Assembly (NCBI RefSeq): GCF_024198235.1
Contig: NZ_JAKCFB010000005.1
Coordinates: 248,001-312,000 of the forward strand
Origin: Myxococcus dinghuensis
GTDB taxonomy: Bacteria; Myxococcota; Myxococcia; Myxococcales; Myxococcaceae
Direction: 5' to 3'
DNA length: 64,000 nt
Numbering within the stretch: the first letter of the stretch is position 1; each line of letters begins with the position of its first letter. The position numbers and the translations under genes were made by a program. The notes below the pieces were generated by a model, which saw nothing but the letters and a program-made list of their open reading frames with translations, was not told where the DNA came from and did no database searches. This document shows positions 14,655 through 22,750 of this stretch, piece after piece.

Positions 14655-15953
14655 TCAGGCTCCCACCGCTCGGCGGGGCATGTCCCGCTGTTCCGGCGCG
14701 AGCACGCGCGCCACCGCCTCCGCGCTCGCGAACGAGGCATCCGCCAGCAGGCCCTCGGGCCCCACCCAATCCCCCACGCGGAACAGGCCGCGCAGGTGCG
14801 GCACCTGGGACGGCGGGCGTCCGCCGTAACCTCCCGCATCCGCCCGGGGCAGCAGGTGGTTGACCACGAGGCCCGGGCGGTAGCGGCGGGCCACCAGGTG
14901 CTCGCGCCAGCCCGGCTGCAGGGTGTCCATCACCGCCTCCAGCTCCGCCTCGCTCACGTCCGGTTCGCGGGGGCCCAGGTACTTCATGACGTGCACCATG
15001 GCGCCCCCCTCCGGCCCCAGCCGCGCGGCGGCCGAGTGGACGGAGGCGTACCACGGGCGGTCCGAGCCCAGGGCGAAGACGGCGTCGGGCCTGGGAAGAC
15101 GCGACAGTCCCAGCTCCAACGTCGCCGCCTTCACCGGCGTCGCCTCCGCCGCGTCACGCGCGAGGTGTCCATCCTCCGGCACCAGCGCCGCGACATCCGC
15201 CGGGCTCCCCGCGACGACGACGGCGTCCACGGCGTGCACGGCGTCCGCGACGCGCAGCCCCTCGACGACGCCGTCGCGCAGGACGAGCCCCTCCACCCGC
15301 GCGGAGGTCACCACGCGCGCGCCCGCGGCGCGGGCCGCGGCCTCCACCGCCTCCACCAACATGCGCCAGCCGCCGTCGAGATAGAGGACGTTGCCCTCCA
15401 GGGCCAACTGGAGCTGGGACACGGCCACCTGCGCGCTGAGCGCGTCCAGGTCCGCGCAGTAGGTGCCCACCCGCACCAGGGACCCGAAGACGTCGCGCGC
15501 GTCGTCGCGCGACAGCCGCGCGCCCAGCCAGTCGCGCGTGGAGGTCGTGGCCAGCGCGTCCGCGTCGAGCCGGCGCAGGCTCGCGAGCAGCTTCGCCAGC
15601 TCCAGCTTGCCGGGCAGGCCGACGACGTCCGTCGTCATCAGCGACACGGGCCCGCGCGGCAGCGTGTGCAACTGCCCCGCGCGCAGCGCATAGGAGTGGC
15701 CGCGCTGCCCCGGAATCCCGCCTCGCGGGCGGATGCCCAGGTGACCGAGCACGCGCGCGGCGGCCCCCGCGAGGTACAGCGCGTGCGGCCCCAGGTTGAA
15801 GCAGAACCCGTCCACGCCCGAGGTCCGCGCGCGGCCCCCGAGGTCTTTGGCGCGCTCGTACACCGTCACCTCGCAGCCGCCCCGCGCCAGCAGCGCCGCC
15901 GCCGTGAGTCCTCCGAGCCCACCCCCCACCACGGCCACCTTCATCGCCTGCAT
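14655..15953 (-). CDS. FAD-dependent oxidoreductase, phytoene-desaturase/amine-oxidase-like
   Basis: This 432-residue protein starts at ATG 15953 after GGAGG; a second Met at codon 4 precedes the dinucleotide-binding motif VAVVGGGLGGLTAAALLARG (residues about 6-25). An Arg/Gly-rich FAD contact (DLGGRARTSG) follows, and the C-terminal FAD motif is GLFRVGDWVGPEGLLADAS. The overall layout fits CrtI-like desaturases and related NAD(P)-binding amine oxidases. It is the first gene of a two-gene unit with the ECF41-like sigma factor, so it is probably that sigma factor's main target. The substrate is unknown; no carotenoid genes are adjacent. Confidence 0.85.
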   Translation of the reverse strand: MQAMKVAVVGGGLGGLTAAALLARGGCEVTVYERAKDLGGRARTSGVDGFCFNLGPHALYLAGAAARVLGHLGIRPRGGIPGQRGHSYALRAGQLHTLPRGPVSLMTTDVVGLPGKLELAKLLASLRRLDADALATTSTRDWLGARLSRDDARDVFGSLVRVGTYCADLDALSAQVAVSQLQLALEGNVLYLDGGWRMLVEAVEAAARAAGARVVTSARVEGLVLRDGVVEGLRVADAVHAVDAVVVAGSPADVAALVPEDGHLARDAAEATPVKAATLELGLSRLPRPDAVFALGSDRPWYASVHSAAARLGPEGGAMVHVMKYLGPREPDVSEAELEAVMDTLQPGWREHLVARRYRPGLVVNHLLPRADAGGYGGRPPSQVPHLRGLFRVGDWVGPEGLLADASFASAEAVARVLAPEQRDMPRRAVGA

Positions 15954-16005
15954 GTGCGACCTCCGTCCGGTCGGCCCGGCTGGAATACCGGGCCTCCGAC
16001 GGCTC

Positions 16006-16032
16006 CACGACGCGGGCGCGAAAAAGGTTACA
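16006..16032 (-). promoter_or_regulatory. Candidate ECF-type promoter of the oxidoreductase-sigma unit
   Basis: On the minus strand TGTAACC (16032-16026) is followed by CGTCGTG (16012-16006). This resembles the TGTCACA/CGTC promoter known for ECF41 factors. The spacing to the first CGT is short (14 bases after AAC) and to the second it is 17, so the match is only suggestive. Confidence 0.3.
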
Positions 16033-16160
16033 GCCGGCGGGAAGACGAGCCCGCACGGCGAGGAAGGAGGCGGGGCGCCGCGCGGCGCGCCTCCAGGACG
16101 ATTCGCGCGCCGCGGCCCGGTCCGTTATCGTGGGCGCGCTTCATCACGGGGGAACCTGCC

Positions 16161-16403
16161 ATGAGAATCCACGTCCTCACCGCCGCCGCGGGGCTGTTGC
16201 TCACGGGCTGTTGGAACCTTCCCTGGCGTTCGGAGAACGGGCCCCCCGTCTCGCGAATGCAGAGCTTCCCGAAGTGGCGCGACCCGAACCCCTCCGGGGA
16301 GACGGTCTACGGACCCGACGCGACCCCGGATTCATCCAAGCCCGACAAGGCCACCGAACCCGCGCGGGAGACGCCCCAGGCCGCGAACGACGACACGCGC
16401 TGA
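16161..16403 (+). CDS. Small lipoprotein
   Basis: This 80-residue protein starts at ATG 16161 after GGGGGAACCTGCC. The precursor MRIHVLTAAAGLLLTGCWN has a clear lipobox (LLTGC). The mature chain of about 63 residues is polar, Pro/Ser/Thr/Asp-rich and probably unstructured. No domain was recognised, and it is not obviously linked to the following redoxin gene, which starts 77 bases downstream. It was detected by its signal sequence and ribosome binding site, so the function is open. Confidence 0.65.
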   Translation: MRIHVLTAAAGLLLTGCWNLPWRSENGPPVSRMQSFPKWRDPNPSGETVYGPDATPDSSKPDKATEPARETPQAANDDTR

Positions 16404-16479
16404 AACGCCCGGACCCCTCGCGCGTCCCAGGGGTGCCGCGCGGCCGTCGTCCTGGCCGCGCCCCTCCAGGACGTGCTCC

Positions 16480-16959
16480 ATGCCGCAGGTCGCCACGCCG
16501 ACCCAAACACTCCTCGCGCCCCAGTTGTCGCTGCTCGACTCCCTCACGGAGTCCGAGCGCCCGCTGCTGCGCCCCGGACGCCCCACCCTCCTCACCTTCC
16601 TGCGCGGCACCTGGTGCTCGTCGTGCCAGACGTTCGTCCAGCGCCTCGTCCCCCTCCACGAAACCCTCCAGGCGCGCGGCGTCGACCTCGTCGGCGTCGT
16701 CTGCCAGGGACGTCACTGGGTGCGAAGCTGGCTCAACCTCAACCCGCTCCCCTTCCCCCTCCTGGTCGACGAGCAGCGCGCCGCAGCGAAGGCCTTCGAC
16801 GTCTACAAGGCGCTCGGCCTGGACGGCATCCACATCGCCCGGCCCGCCACCTTCCTCATCGACGGCGAGGGCCGCGTCCTCTGGCGCTACGTCGGTGACC
16901 ACAAGGACGACCGCCCCGCCGACGAGGGCCTGCTCGCCGCGCTCGAACGTCTCCCTTGA
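16480..16959 (+). CDS. Redoxin / thioredoxin-like protein with CxxC motif
   Basis: This 159-residue protein has a thioredoxin fold. The sequence PTLLTFLRGTWCSSCQTFVQ carries a WCxxC active site at about residues 44-48. VDLVGVVCQ, PFPLLVD and an RPATFLIDGEGRVLWRYVG strand follow, typical of AhpC/TSA-Redoxin domains. It could act as a thiol reductase or peroxidase in the cytoplasm; there is no signal peptide. The AGGA at 8 bases supports ATG 16480. Neighbours give no specific pathway. Confidence 0.85.
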   Translation: MPQVATPTQTLLAPQLSLLDSLTESERPLLRPGRPTLLTFLRGTWCSSCQTFVQRLVPLHETLQARGVDLVGVVCQGRHWVRSWLNLNPLPFPLLVDEQRAAAKAFDVYKALGLDGIHIARPATFLIDGEGRVLWRYVGDHKDDRPADEGLLAALERLP

Positions 16960-17165
16960 GACCTGTTCGTCACATCGCGAACGCCCGCATGGAAACCTTC
17001 CGTTGCGGGTGACGAGGTGACCCGACCTTCCGGGTCGCGCGTGCCTCGGGCCTGAGTGGATACGACCCCGGAAGTCTGTTCGAGGCAGGGAATGTCAGAG
17101 GTAGTCGTAGGATGACGCGTGCGATGGCGGATTCCCCGCCTCGTCAGAACAAGGCACGCCCACGT

Positions 17166-18110
17166 ATGCACAAACTCCTCGCCGCCCTGCTCGCGCTTCC
17201 CCTCTTCGCCGCCTGTGGCCCCGCGCTCGATGACGCGTCGTCCGGTGCCGCGCGGGAGCCCGGCGTCCTCGAGCCCGCGACGCAGGAAAGCGAGCTGTCC
17301 TCGTCCGCGCCGAGGGAGCGCTCCGTCCGGCTGCGCACCGGCGTCACGCTGCGCTACGTGGAGCAGGGCGAGCGGCGCGGGCCCACGGTCGTGTTCCTCC
17401 ACGGCTACACGGATTCGCACCACACGTGGGACCTGAACCTCCCCAGCTTCCCGCGCGACTACCACGTGTACGCGCTCGACCAGCGCGGCCACGGTGACTC
17501 CACGCGCCCGGCGTGCTGCTACACGCAGCCCTTCTTCGCGGCGGACGTGGTGGCCTTCCTCGACGCCCTCGGCGAGCAGCGCGCCATCCTCGTGGGCCAC
17601 TCCATGGGCAGCTTCATCGCGCAGCAGGTGGCGCTGCTGGCGCCCCGGCGCGTCCAGGCGCTGGTGCTCGTGGGCTCCGCGCCCACGGTGGCCGGCAACG
17701 AGGTGGCCCTGGGCCTCAAGGCCGTGGTGGACGAGCAGGTGGGCACCGTGGACCCCGCCTTCGTCCGCGAGTTCCAGACGAGCACCTTCGTCCGCCCCGT
17801 GCCGGCGTCGTACATCGACACGCTCGTTTCGGAGAGCCTCAAGGTCCCCGCGCGCGTCTGGCAGGACGCGCTCGACGGGCTCATCGCGGAGGACCACTCC
17901 GCGCGACTGCACACCCTGCGCGCCCCCGTGCTCGTGGTGGGCGGTGACCAGGACGGCTTCTTCCCCGTCGCGCAGCAGCAGGCGCTGGTGGACGCGCTGC
18001 CGAACGCGCGCTTCGTGCTCTACACGGGCACCGGCCACGCGCCCCACGCCGAGCAGCCGCAGCGCTTCAACAACGACGTGAAGCAGTTCCTGCGCGCCGT
18101 CACGCGGTAG
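17166..18110 (+). CDS. Alpha/beta hydrolase lipoprotein
   Basis: The preferred ATG is 17166, giving MHKLLAALLALPLFAACGPA, a lipoprotein signal with cleavage before Cys16. An 18-codon upstream extension would mask it. The 314-residue protein has the alpha/beta-hydrolase set: VVFLHGYTD (oxyanion HG), ALDQRGHGDS, nucleophile Ser146 in GHSMGS, acid Asp in GGDQDGFF, and His in GTGHAPH. It should hydrolyse an ester-type bond outside the cytoplasmic membrane. Substrate unknown. A CCY near residue 118 is unusual and may form a disulfide. The gene is convergent with the EamA gene, 21 bases apart. Confidence 0.9.
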   Translation: MHKLLAALLALPLFAACGPALDDASSGAAREPGVLEPATQESELSSSAPRERSVRLRTGVTLRYVEQGERRGPTVVFLHGYTDSHHTWDLNLPSFPRDYHVYALDQRGHGDSTRPACCYTQPFFAADVVAFLDALGEQRAILVGHSMGSFIAQQVALLAPRRVQALVLVGSAPTVAGNEVALGLKAVVDEQVGTVDPAFVREFQTSTFVRPVPASYIDTLVSESLKVPARVWQDALDGLIAEDHSARLHTLRAPVLVVGGDQDGFFPVAQQQALVDALPNARFVLYTGTGHAPHAEQPQRFNNDVKQFLRAVTR

Positions 18111-18131
18111 TGCGCGGGCGCGGTGGAGCCG

Positions 18132-19067
18132 CTAGCCCGGCTCCGCCGCCCCCGGCCCGCCCGGAGGCGGCAGCTTCTCCCCGGGCGTGTCGGAGCGCGC
18201 CAGCAGCACGGCCGCGGTGAGGATGAGCGCGCCGCCCAGCACCTGCCGCAGGCTGAGCCGCTCGTCGAGGAAGAGCGCGCTGAGCACCACCGCCGTCAAC
18301 GGCTCCATGTTGGACACCAGCGACGTGTTCACCGGGCCGATGCGCGCCATGCCCAGGAAGAAGAGGAACACCGCCGCCACGGTGGAGACGAGCGCCAGGC
18401 CCACCACCGCGCCCCAGCCCAGCGCCGTCGTGGGGAAGGACGGGCCGCGCGCCAGCATGGCCACGCCGAAGGTGAGGCCCGCGGACGTGAGGATGACGGT
18501 GCTGGAGACGAGCGGCCCCGCCCGCCCCGCGGCCCGCGCGCTGGTGACGACGTAGACCGCGTAGAGCAGCGCCGACACGAGCCCCAGGAAGACCCCCAGG
18601 GGGGTCACCTCGCCCTGGCGCAGGTCCGCCGTCAGCCCCGTGCCGCACAAGGCCAGCACGATGGCCACCCACTTGAGGCGGCCCAGCCGCTCGCGGAAGA
18701 AGACCACCTGGAGCAGCGCGACGAGGGCGGGGAAGGAGTAGAGCAGCAGCGCCACCAGCCCCGCGGGCGCGTGCCGGAGCGCGGCGAAGTAGACGCCGGC
18801 CTCGCTCACGTAGCCCACCGCGCCCAGCAGGATGAGCGCCACCAGCAGGCGCCCCCGGGGCAACGGCTGGCGCAGCACCGCCATGGCCACGCCCAGCACC
18901 GCGCCCGCCAGGGTGAAGCGCAGGAACAACAGCGTGGGCAGGTCCGCGCCCGCGGCATACGCGAGGCGCCCGAAGAGCCCGAGCGCGCCGAAGCACGCTC
19001 CGGACAGGGCCACGATGAGGAAGCCAGCGGTGCGGTTCATGGCGGGAGCGACGGCACCCTGCTCCAT
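18132..19067 (-). CDS. EamA/DMT-type membrane transporter
   Basis: This 311-residue protein has about ten hydrophobic segments arranged as two EamA repeats (residues about 13-140 and 155-290). The repeat signatures are GACFGALGLFGRLAY at the start and LVSNMEPLTAVVLSALFLDE near the end, the latter highly typical of drug/metabolite transporters. Such proteins export amino acids, nucleobases or metabolites; the substrate cannot be told. An alternative start at Met10 (MNRTAGF) is possible. It has no operon partner. Confidence 0.9.
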   Translation of the reverse strand: MEQGAVAPAMNRTAGFLIVALSGACFGALGLFGRLAYAAGADLPTLLFLRFTLAGAVLGVAMAVLRQPLPRGRLLVALILLGAVGYVSEAGVYFAALRHAPAGLVALLLYSFPALVALLQVVFFRERLGRLKWVAIVLALCGTGLTADLRQGEVTPLGVFLGLVSALLYAVYVVTSARAAGRAGPLVSSTVILTSAGLTFGVAMLARGPSFPTTALGWGAVVGLALVSTVAAVFLFFLGMARIGPVNTSLVSNMEPLTAVVLSALFLDERLSLRQVLGGALILTAAVLLARSDTPGEKLPPPGGPGAAEPG

Positions 19068-19106
19068 GCCACCGCCCGTGTCACGCGTCCCGCGTGCTCG
19101 CCATGG

Positions 19107-19400
19107 CTACCAGTTGTTCACGGAGCGGAGGTCGAAGACCTCCGTGAAGCCGTTTGCACGCAAAAGTTGTGCGGCCACGGCGCTGCGACCGCCGGCCGCG
19201 CAGTAGACGACGACGCGGGTGCCGGGCGGCCCCACCTCGCCCAGGCGCTGGGGGAGCTCCTGCACGGGGATGTTGCGCGCGGCGTCCGGGTGACCTTGCT
19301 GGAATTCCTGGGGGGTGCGCACGTCGAGCAGCACCGCGCCTTCGGCGACGAGCTGCCGGGCCTTCTGGGAGAGTTCCTGGGGCGTCATGGCGCGCAGCAT
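19107..19400 (-). CDS. Single-domain rhodanese-like sulfurtransferase
   Basis: This 97-residue protein starts at ATG 19400 after GGGGATGGGGC; a second ATG is four codons later. It shows the rhodanese pattern LLDVRTPQEFQQGHPDAARN, then IPVQELPQRL, and an active-site loop VVYCAAGGRSAVAAQLL with the persulfide-forming Cys. C-terminal VFDLRSVNNW replaces the usual LxGG..W ending. It moves sulfane sulfur between thiol acceptors in the cytoplasm. It is not near the sulfide regulon at 48-53 kb. The gene is divergent from the GreA/B-like gene, with about 170 bases between them. Confidence 0.85.
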   Translation of the reverse strand: MLRAMTPQELSQKARQLVAEGAVLLDVRTPQEFQQGHPDAARNIPVQELPQRLGEVGPPGTRVVVYCAAGGRSAVAAQLLRANGFTEVFDLRSVNNW

Positions 19401-19572
19401 GCCCCATCCCCGGGGAACTGAGTGGGCGCGCGTGGCGCCGCCTGTTCCCCTCGCGGCACTTCGGGGGCACGGGGCGCGGGCGCGCGCCGGGTCCGGGATA
19501 CCGGGGCGCCTCGCGGGGACGCGGGTCGAAAACTGGAGGAGTCGCGGCAGGCCGCTACAGTCATGGGTCACC

Positions 19573-20088
19573 ATGTCACTCGACAAGCAGGCACTCCTGG
19601 TCCAGCTCGCCGAGCGCCTCCAGCAGAGCGACCGGCTGGCCCATCGGGCCGAGGCCGAGGCTCGCGAGGCCGCGCGCAGCCTGGCCACCGAGTCCGAGAA
19701 GAAGGAAGACGGCCGCGCCGCGCTGGAGTTCGGCAGCCTGGCCACGGGACAGGCGAACCGCGCCCGCCGCGTCCAGGAGGAGCTGCTGGCGCTGACCACG
19801 TTCGGCAAGGGGCCCATGCCGCGCTTCTCGCGCCAGGGGCCCGTGGGCCTGGGCGCGCTGGTGGACGTGAGCACGGAGGACGAGGACGGCTTCGCCGAGC
19901 GCACCTTCTTCATGCTGCCGGTGGGCGCGGGCACGGAGCTGACGGGCCCGGGCGGCGACGGCTTCCTGTCCGTCATCACCCCCGCGTCCCCCGTGGGGCG
20001 GGCGTTGATGGGGCGCAAGGCGGGCGATACCGTCGAGGTCACCCTGGCGGGCGAGGTGCGCGAGTGGACGGTGCTCGAGGTGGCCTGA
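19573..20088 (+). CDS. GreA/GreB-like transcription elongation factor family protein
   Basis: This 171-residue protein has an N-terminal alpha-helical hairpin (residues about 2-75) and a C-terminal FKBP-like Gre domain (about 90-170). The Gre domain ends with the hallmark VITPASPVGRALMGRKAGDT, then VEVTLAGEVREWTVLEV. The hairpin tip reads ESEKKEDGRAAL in place of the DxxEN tip of GreA, as in the GreA/B-like proteins common in delta-proteobacteria-type genomes. It probably binds the RNA polymerase secondary channel, but whether it stimulates transcript cleavage is uncertain. The ribosome binding site is weak. Confidence 0.82.
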   Translation: MSLDKQALLVQLAERLQQSDRLAHRAEAEAREAARSLATESEKKEDGRAALEFGSLATGQANRARRVQEELLALTTFGKGPMPRFSRQGPVGLGALVDVSTEDEDGFAERTFFMLPVGAGTELTGPGGDGFLSVITPASPVGRALMGRKAGDTVEVTLAGEVREWTVLEVA

Positions 20089-20191
20089 GCCGGGGTGTCC
20101 CACCGCGGTCTCCCCGGGTGTCAGGCCCCGGACGAAACGCCAGCGAGCACTAGAATCCATGGGCCCCGACACGCGTGAATCCGGGGAGACG

Positions 20192-22741
20192 ATGTCCTCC
20201 CATCCCGCACCGCGTTCGCTCCAGGCGGCCCACCCCCACGCCCTGCTGCCGGTCACCTGGCCCGTCGCCTTCATCGGCCTGATGTTCGGCGTGCTGATGA
20301 CGTACGTGCCATACGAGTTCCGGATGGCCGCGTTCCGGCCCGTGTACCCGTATGTCCGCCTGCTGGGGCTCACCTTCCTCACGGGCAGCATCGTGTTGAT
20401 GGGCGCGCTGCTGTATCCGCGCGCGCCGCGCTGGCTGGACGTGGGCGGCCGGCTGCTGCTCGGCGCGGCCATGGCGCTGTACTGGTGGGTGCTCAACGTC
20501 CAGCCCGGCAGCCTCACGGGCATCGTCCTCTACCCGCTGCTCTTCATGGGGCTCTTGCTGGAGGCGTTCCCCGCCATGCGCCAGCGCCCCATGCTCAAGG
20601 GCATCGCGGCGCTGGTGGGCTCCGGCTTCGGCGTGGCCATGCTGTCCGTGCCGGAGCGCTTCCCGCTGTCCATCTACGCGCACCTGGCCCCGCTGCGTCC
20701 GCTGGTGGGCCTGCTGTTCACCGCGGGCGGCGTGGGGCTGCTGTTGCCCGCGCACTGGCTGCCGCCGCGCGTGACGCGGCTGTTGATGGGGCTGCTCTCC
20801 GTCCCCTTCGCGCTGCTCGCGTACGCGCTGGCGCGGGGCGCCTCGTGGCTGGGCGCCAGCGTGTACACGGTGCTCGCGCTGGCGTGTCTGGCGTTGGCGT
20901 TGGGCCTGCGTCCGCGCGCGCCGCGCACCGTGGGCTGGAAGCTGCTGCGGGGCCTGGCCTTCGCGGGGCTGGTGCCGCTGCTCGCGCTGGGCGGGCTGGC
21001 GGCCTTCCTCGCGCAGCTGGCCATCGAGCAGCAGGTGCTCGACGACACGCGCTACGCGGCCGCGGGCGAGGCGGACTTCCTGCGCCGCTACCTGGAGGAC
21101 TCGCGCGAGTCGCTGCACCTGCTCCTGGAGTCGCCGGGCTTCCGCGCCATGTTCGCCGCGAAGGACCGGGAGCGGCTGGAGCCGTACCTCTCCAACCTCG
21201 CCTCGCGGCAGCACGCCTTCGACGCGGCGCTGGCCCTGGACGCGGACGGCGCGGTGCTGGCCACGTCCGAGGGCCTGGAGGGCTGGGGCTTCCCGGTGCG
21301 GACCCACTTCCCGGAGCCCCTGTCGCCGAGCGGCGTCGCCCTGTCGCCGCCCTTCTTCCGCCCGAGGAACCGGCCCCTGGTCGCCATGGCGCTGCCGCTG
21401 GAGTGGGACGGCGCGCGGCGGGGCATGCTGGTGGGCCTCTTGTCGCTGGAGCGGCTGAGCGACGCGGCCACGCCCGCGTCCGAGCGCTTCCGCGTGCAGG
21501 TGCTCGACCGGCGCGGGAGGGAGATCCTCCGGGACACGGCCGCCGGCGCGCAGCTGCTGGGCCGGGCGCACCTGCCGGACGCGCTGAGCGAGGAGCTGGA
21601 CCGGCCCGGCGGCGGCGTGCTGGAGGCCTTCGACGCGGCGGACCGGCGCGTGCTCGCGGCCGAGGCGCCGGTGGCGGGCTCGGCGTGGAGCGTGGTGGTG
21701 ACGCAGGAGCTGGGCGTGGCGTACGCGGCCATCACCCAGATGAGCGCGGCGGTGGTGGGCCTGGTGGTGCTGGGCGTGCTGCTGTCGCTCATGCTGTCGC
21801 AGGTGGTGGCCCGCGACGTCATCCGCCGCCTGGGCACGCTGCACGCGGCCACCGCGGCGCTGGCCGCCGGCGACCTGGAGCGGCGCGTGGAGGTGGAGGA
21901 GGACGACGAGCTGGGGGAGCTGGCGCGCGGCTTCAACGAGATGGCGGACCGCACCGGCGCGGCGCAGGCGGAGCTGAAGCAGGCCGTGCGCACGCGCGAG
22001 GAGTTCCTCAGCGTGGCGAGCCACGAGCTGCGCACGCCGCTCACCCCCTTGAGGGGCTTCGCCGCGCTCACCCTCCAGCGGCTGGAGAAGAGCGGCGACT
22101 TCCCGGAGCGCGAGCGGCTGCTCAAGGCGCTGCGCTCCATGGCCCGCCAGACGGAGCGGCTGACGCGGCTGGTGGACGACCTGCTCGACACCGCGCGCAT
22201 CCAGGGCGGCCGCTTCGAGCTGGAGCGCCAGCGCGTGGACCTGGTGCCCGTGCTGGGCGAGGTGATGGAGCGCTTCGAGGTCCGCGCGGAGGGCGGCATC
22301 ACCTTCGAGCTGGAGGTGCCCTCGCACGCGGTGGAGGGGGACTGGGACGCGCCGCGCCTGGACCAGGTGCTCACCAACCTCATCAGCAACGCCGTGCGCT
22401 ACTCGCCCCAGGGCGGCGCGGTGCACATGACGCTGGAGGAGACGCCCACGGAGGTCCACGTCCACGTGCGGGACCAGGGCATCGGCATCCCGCCGGAGAG
22501 CCTGTCCACGCTCTTCCATCCCTTCGCCCGCGCGTCCAACGCCACCGCGCGCCACTTCGGGGGCCTGGGCCTGGGGCTCTTCATCTGCCGCGAAATCGTG
22601 GAGCGCCACGGGGGCACCATCTGGGCGGAGAGCCCCGGCCCCCAGCAGGGCAGCGTCTTCCACGTGCGGCTGCCGCGCTTCAACCCCTCGCAGCGGCAGG
22701 GCGCGACGCCGGACGACGCGCGACGCGACGCCGCGGCGTGA
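20192..22741 (+). CDS. Membrane sensor histidine kinase (multi-TM, Cache-like, HAMP)
   Basis: Start 20192 follows GGGGAGACG; an in-frame ATG at 20159 has no ribosome binding site. The 849-residue kinase has about seven N-terminal membrane segments (to about residue 275), an extracytoplasmic Cache-like domain (about 285-495), and a membrane helix (about 510-530). A HAMP domain follows (about 535-590), then HisKA with His611 in VASHELRTPLTPL, and HATPase_c (N box NLISNAVRYS, G1 DQGIGIPPE, G2 GGLGLGLFI). It autophosphorylates on His611; no cognate response regulator is adjacent. It converges with the next kinase gene at only 9 bases. Confidence 0.92.
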   Translation: MSSHPAPRSLQAAHPHALLPVTWPVAFIGLMFGVLMTYVPYEFRMAAFRPVYPYVRLLGLTFLTGSIVLMGALLYPRAPRWLDVGGRLLLGAAMALYWWVLNVQPGSLTGIVLYPLLFMGLLLEAFPAMRQRPMLKGIAALVGSGFGVAMLSVPERFPLSIYAHLAPLRPLVGLLFTAGGVGLLLPAHWLPPRVTRLLMGLLSVPFALLAYALARGASWLGASVYTVLALACLALALGLRPRAPRTVGWKLLRGLAFAGLVPLLALGGLAAFLAQLAIEQQVLDDTRYAAAGEADFLRRYLEDSRESLHLLLESPGFRAMFAAKDRERLEPYLSNLASRQHAFDAALALDADGAVLATSEGLEGWGFPVRTHFPEPLSPSGVALSPPFFRPRNRPLVAMALPLEWDGARRGMLVGLLSLERLSDAATPASERFRVQVLDRRGREILRDTAAGAQLLGRAHLPDALSEELDRPGGGVLEAFDAADRRVLAAEAPVAGSAWSVVVTQELGVAYAAITQMSAAVVGLVVLGVLLSLMLSQVVARDVIRRLGTLHAATAALAAGDLERRVEVEEDDELGELARGFNEMADRTGAAQAELKQAVRTREEFLSVASHELRTPLTPLRGFAALTLQRLEKSGDFPERERLLKALRSMARQTERLTRLVDDLLDTARIQGGRFELERQRVDLVPVLGEVMERFEVRAEGGITFELEVPSHAVEGDWDAPRLDQVLTNLISNAVRYSPQGGAVHMTLEETPTEVHVHVRDQGIGIPPESLSTLFHPFARASNATARHFGGLGLGLFICREIVERHGGTIWAESPGPQQGSVFHVRLPRFNPSQRQGATPDDARRDAAA

Positions 22742-22750
22742 GCCCCGCGC

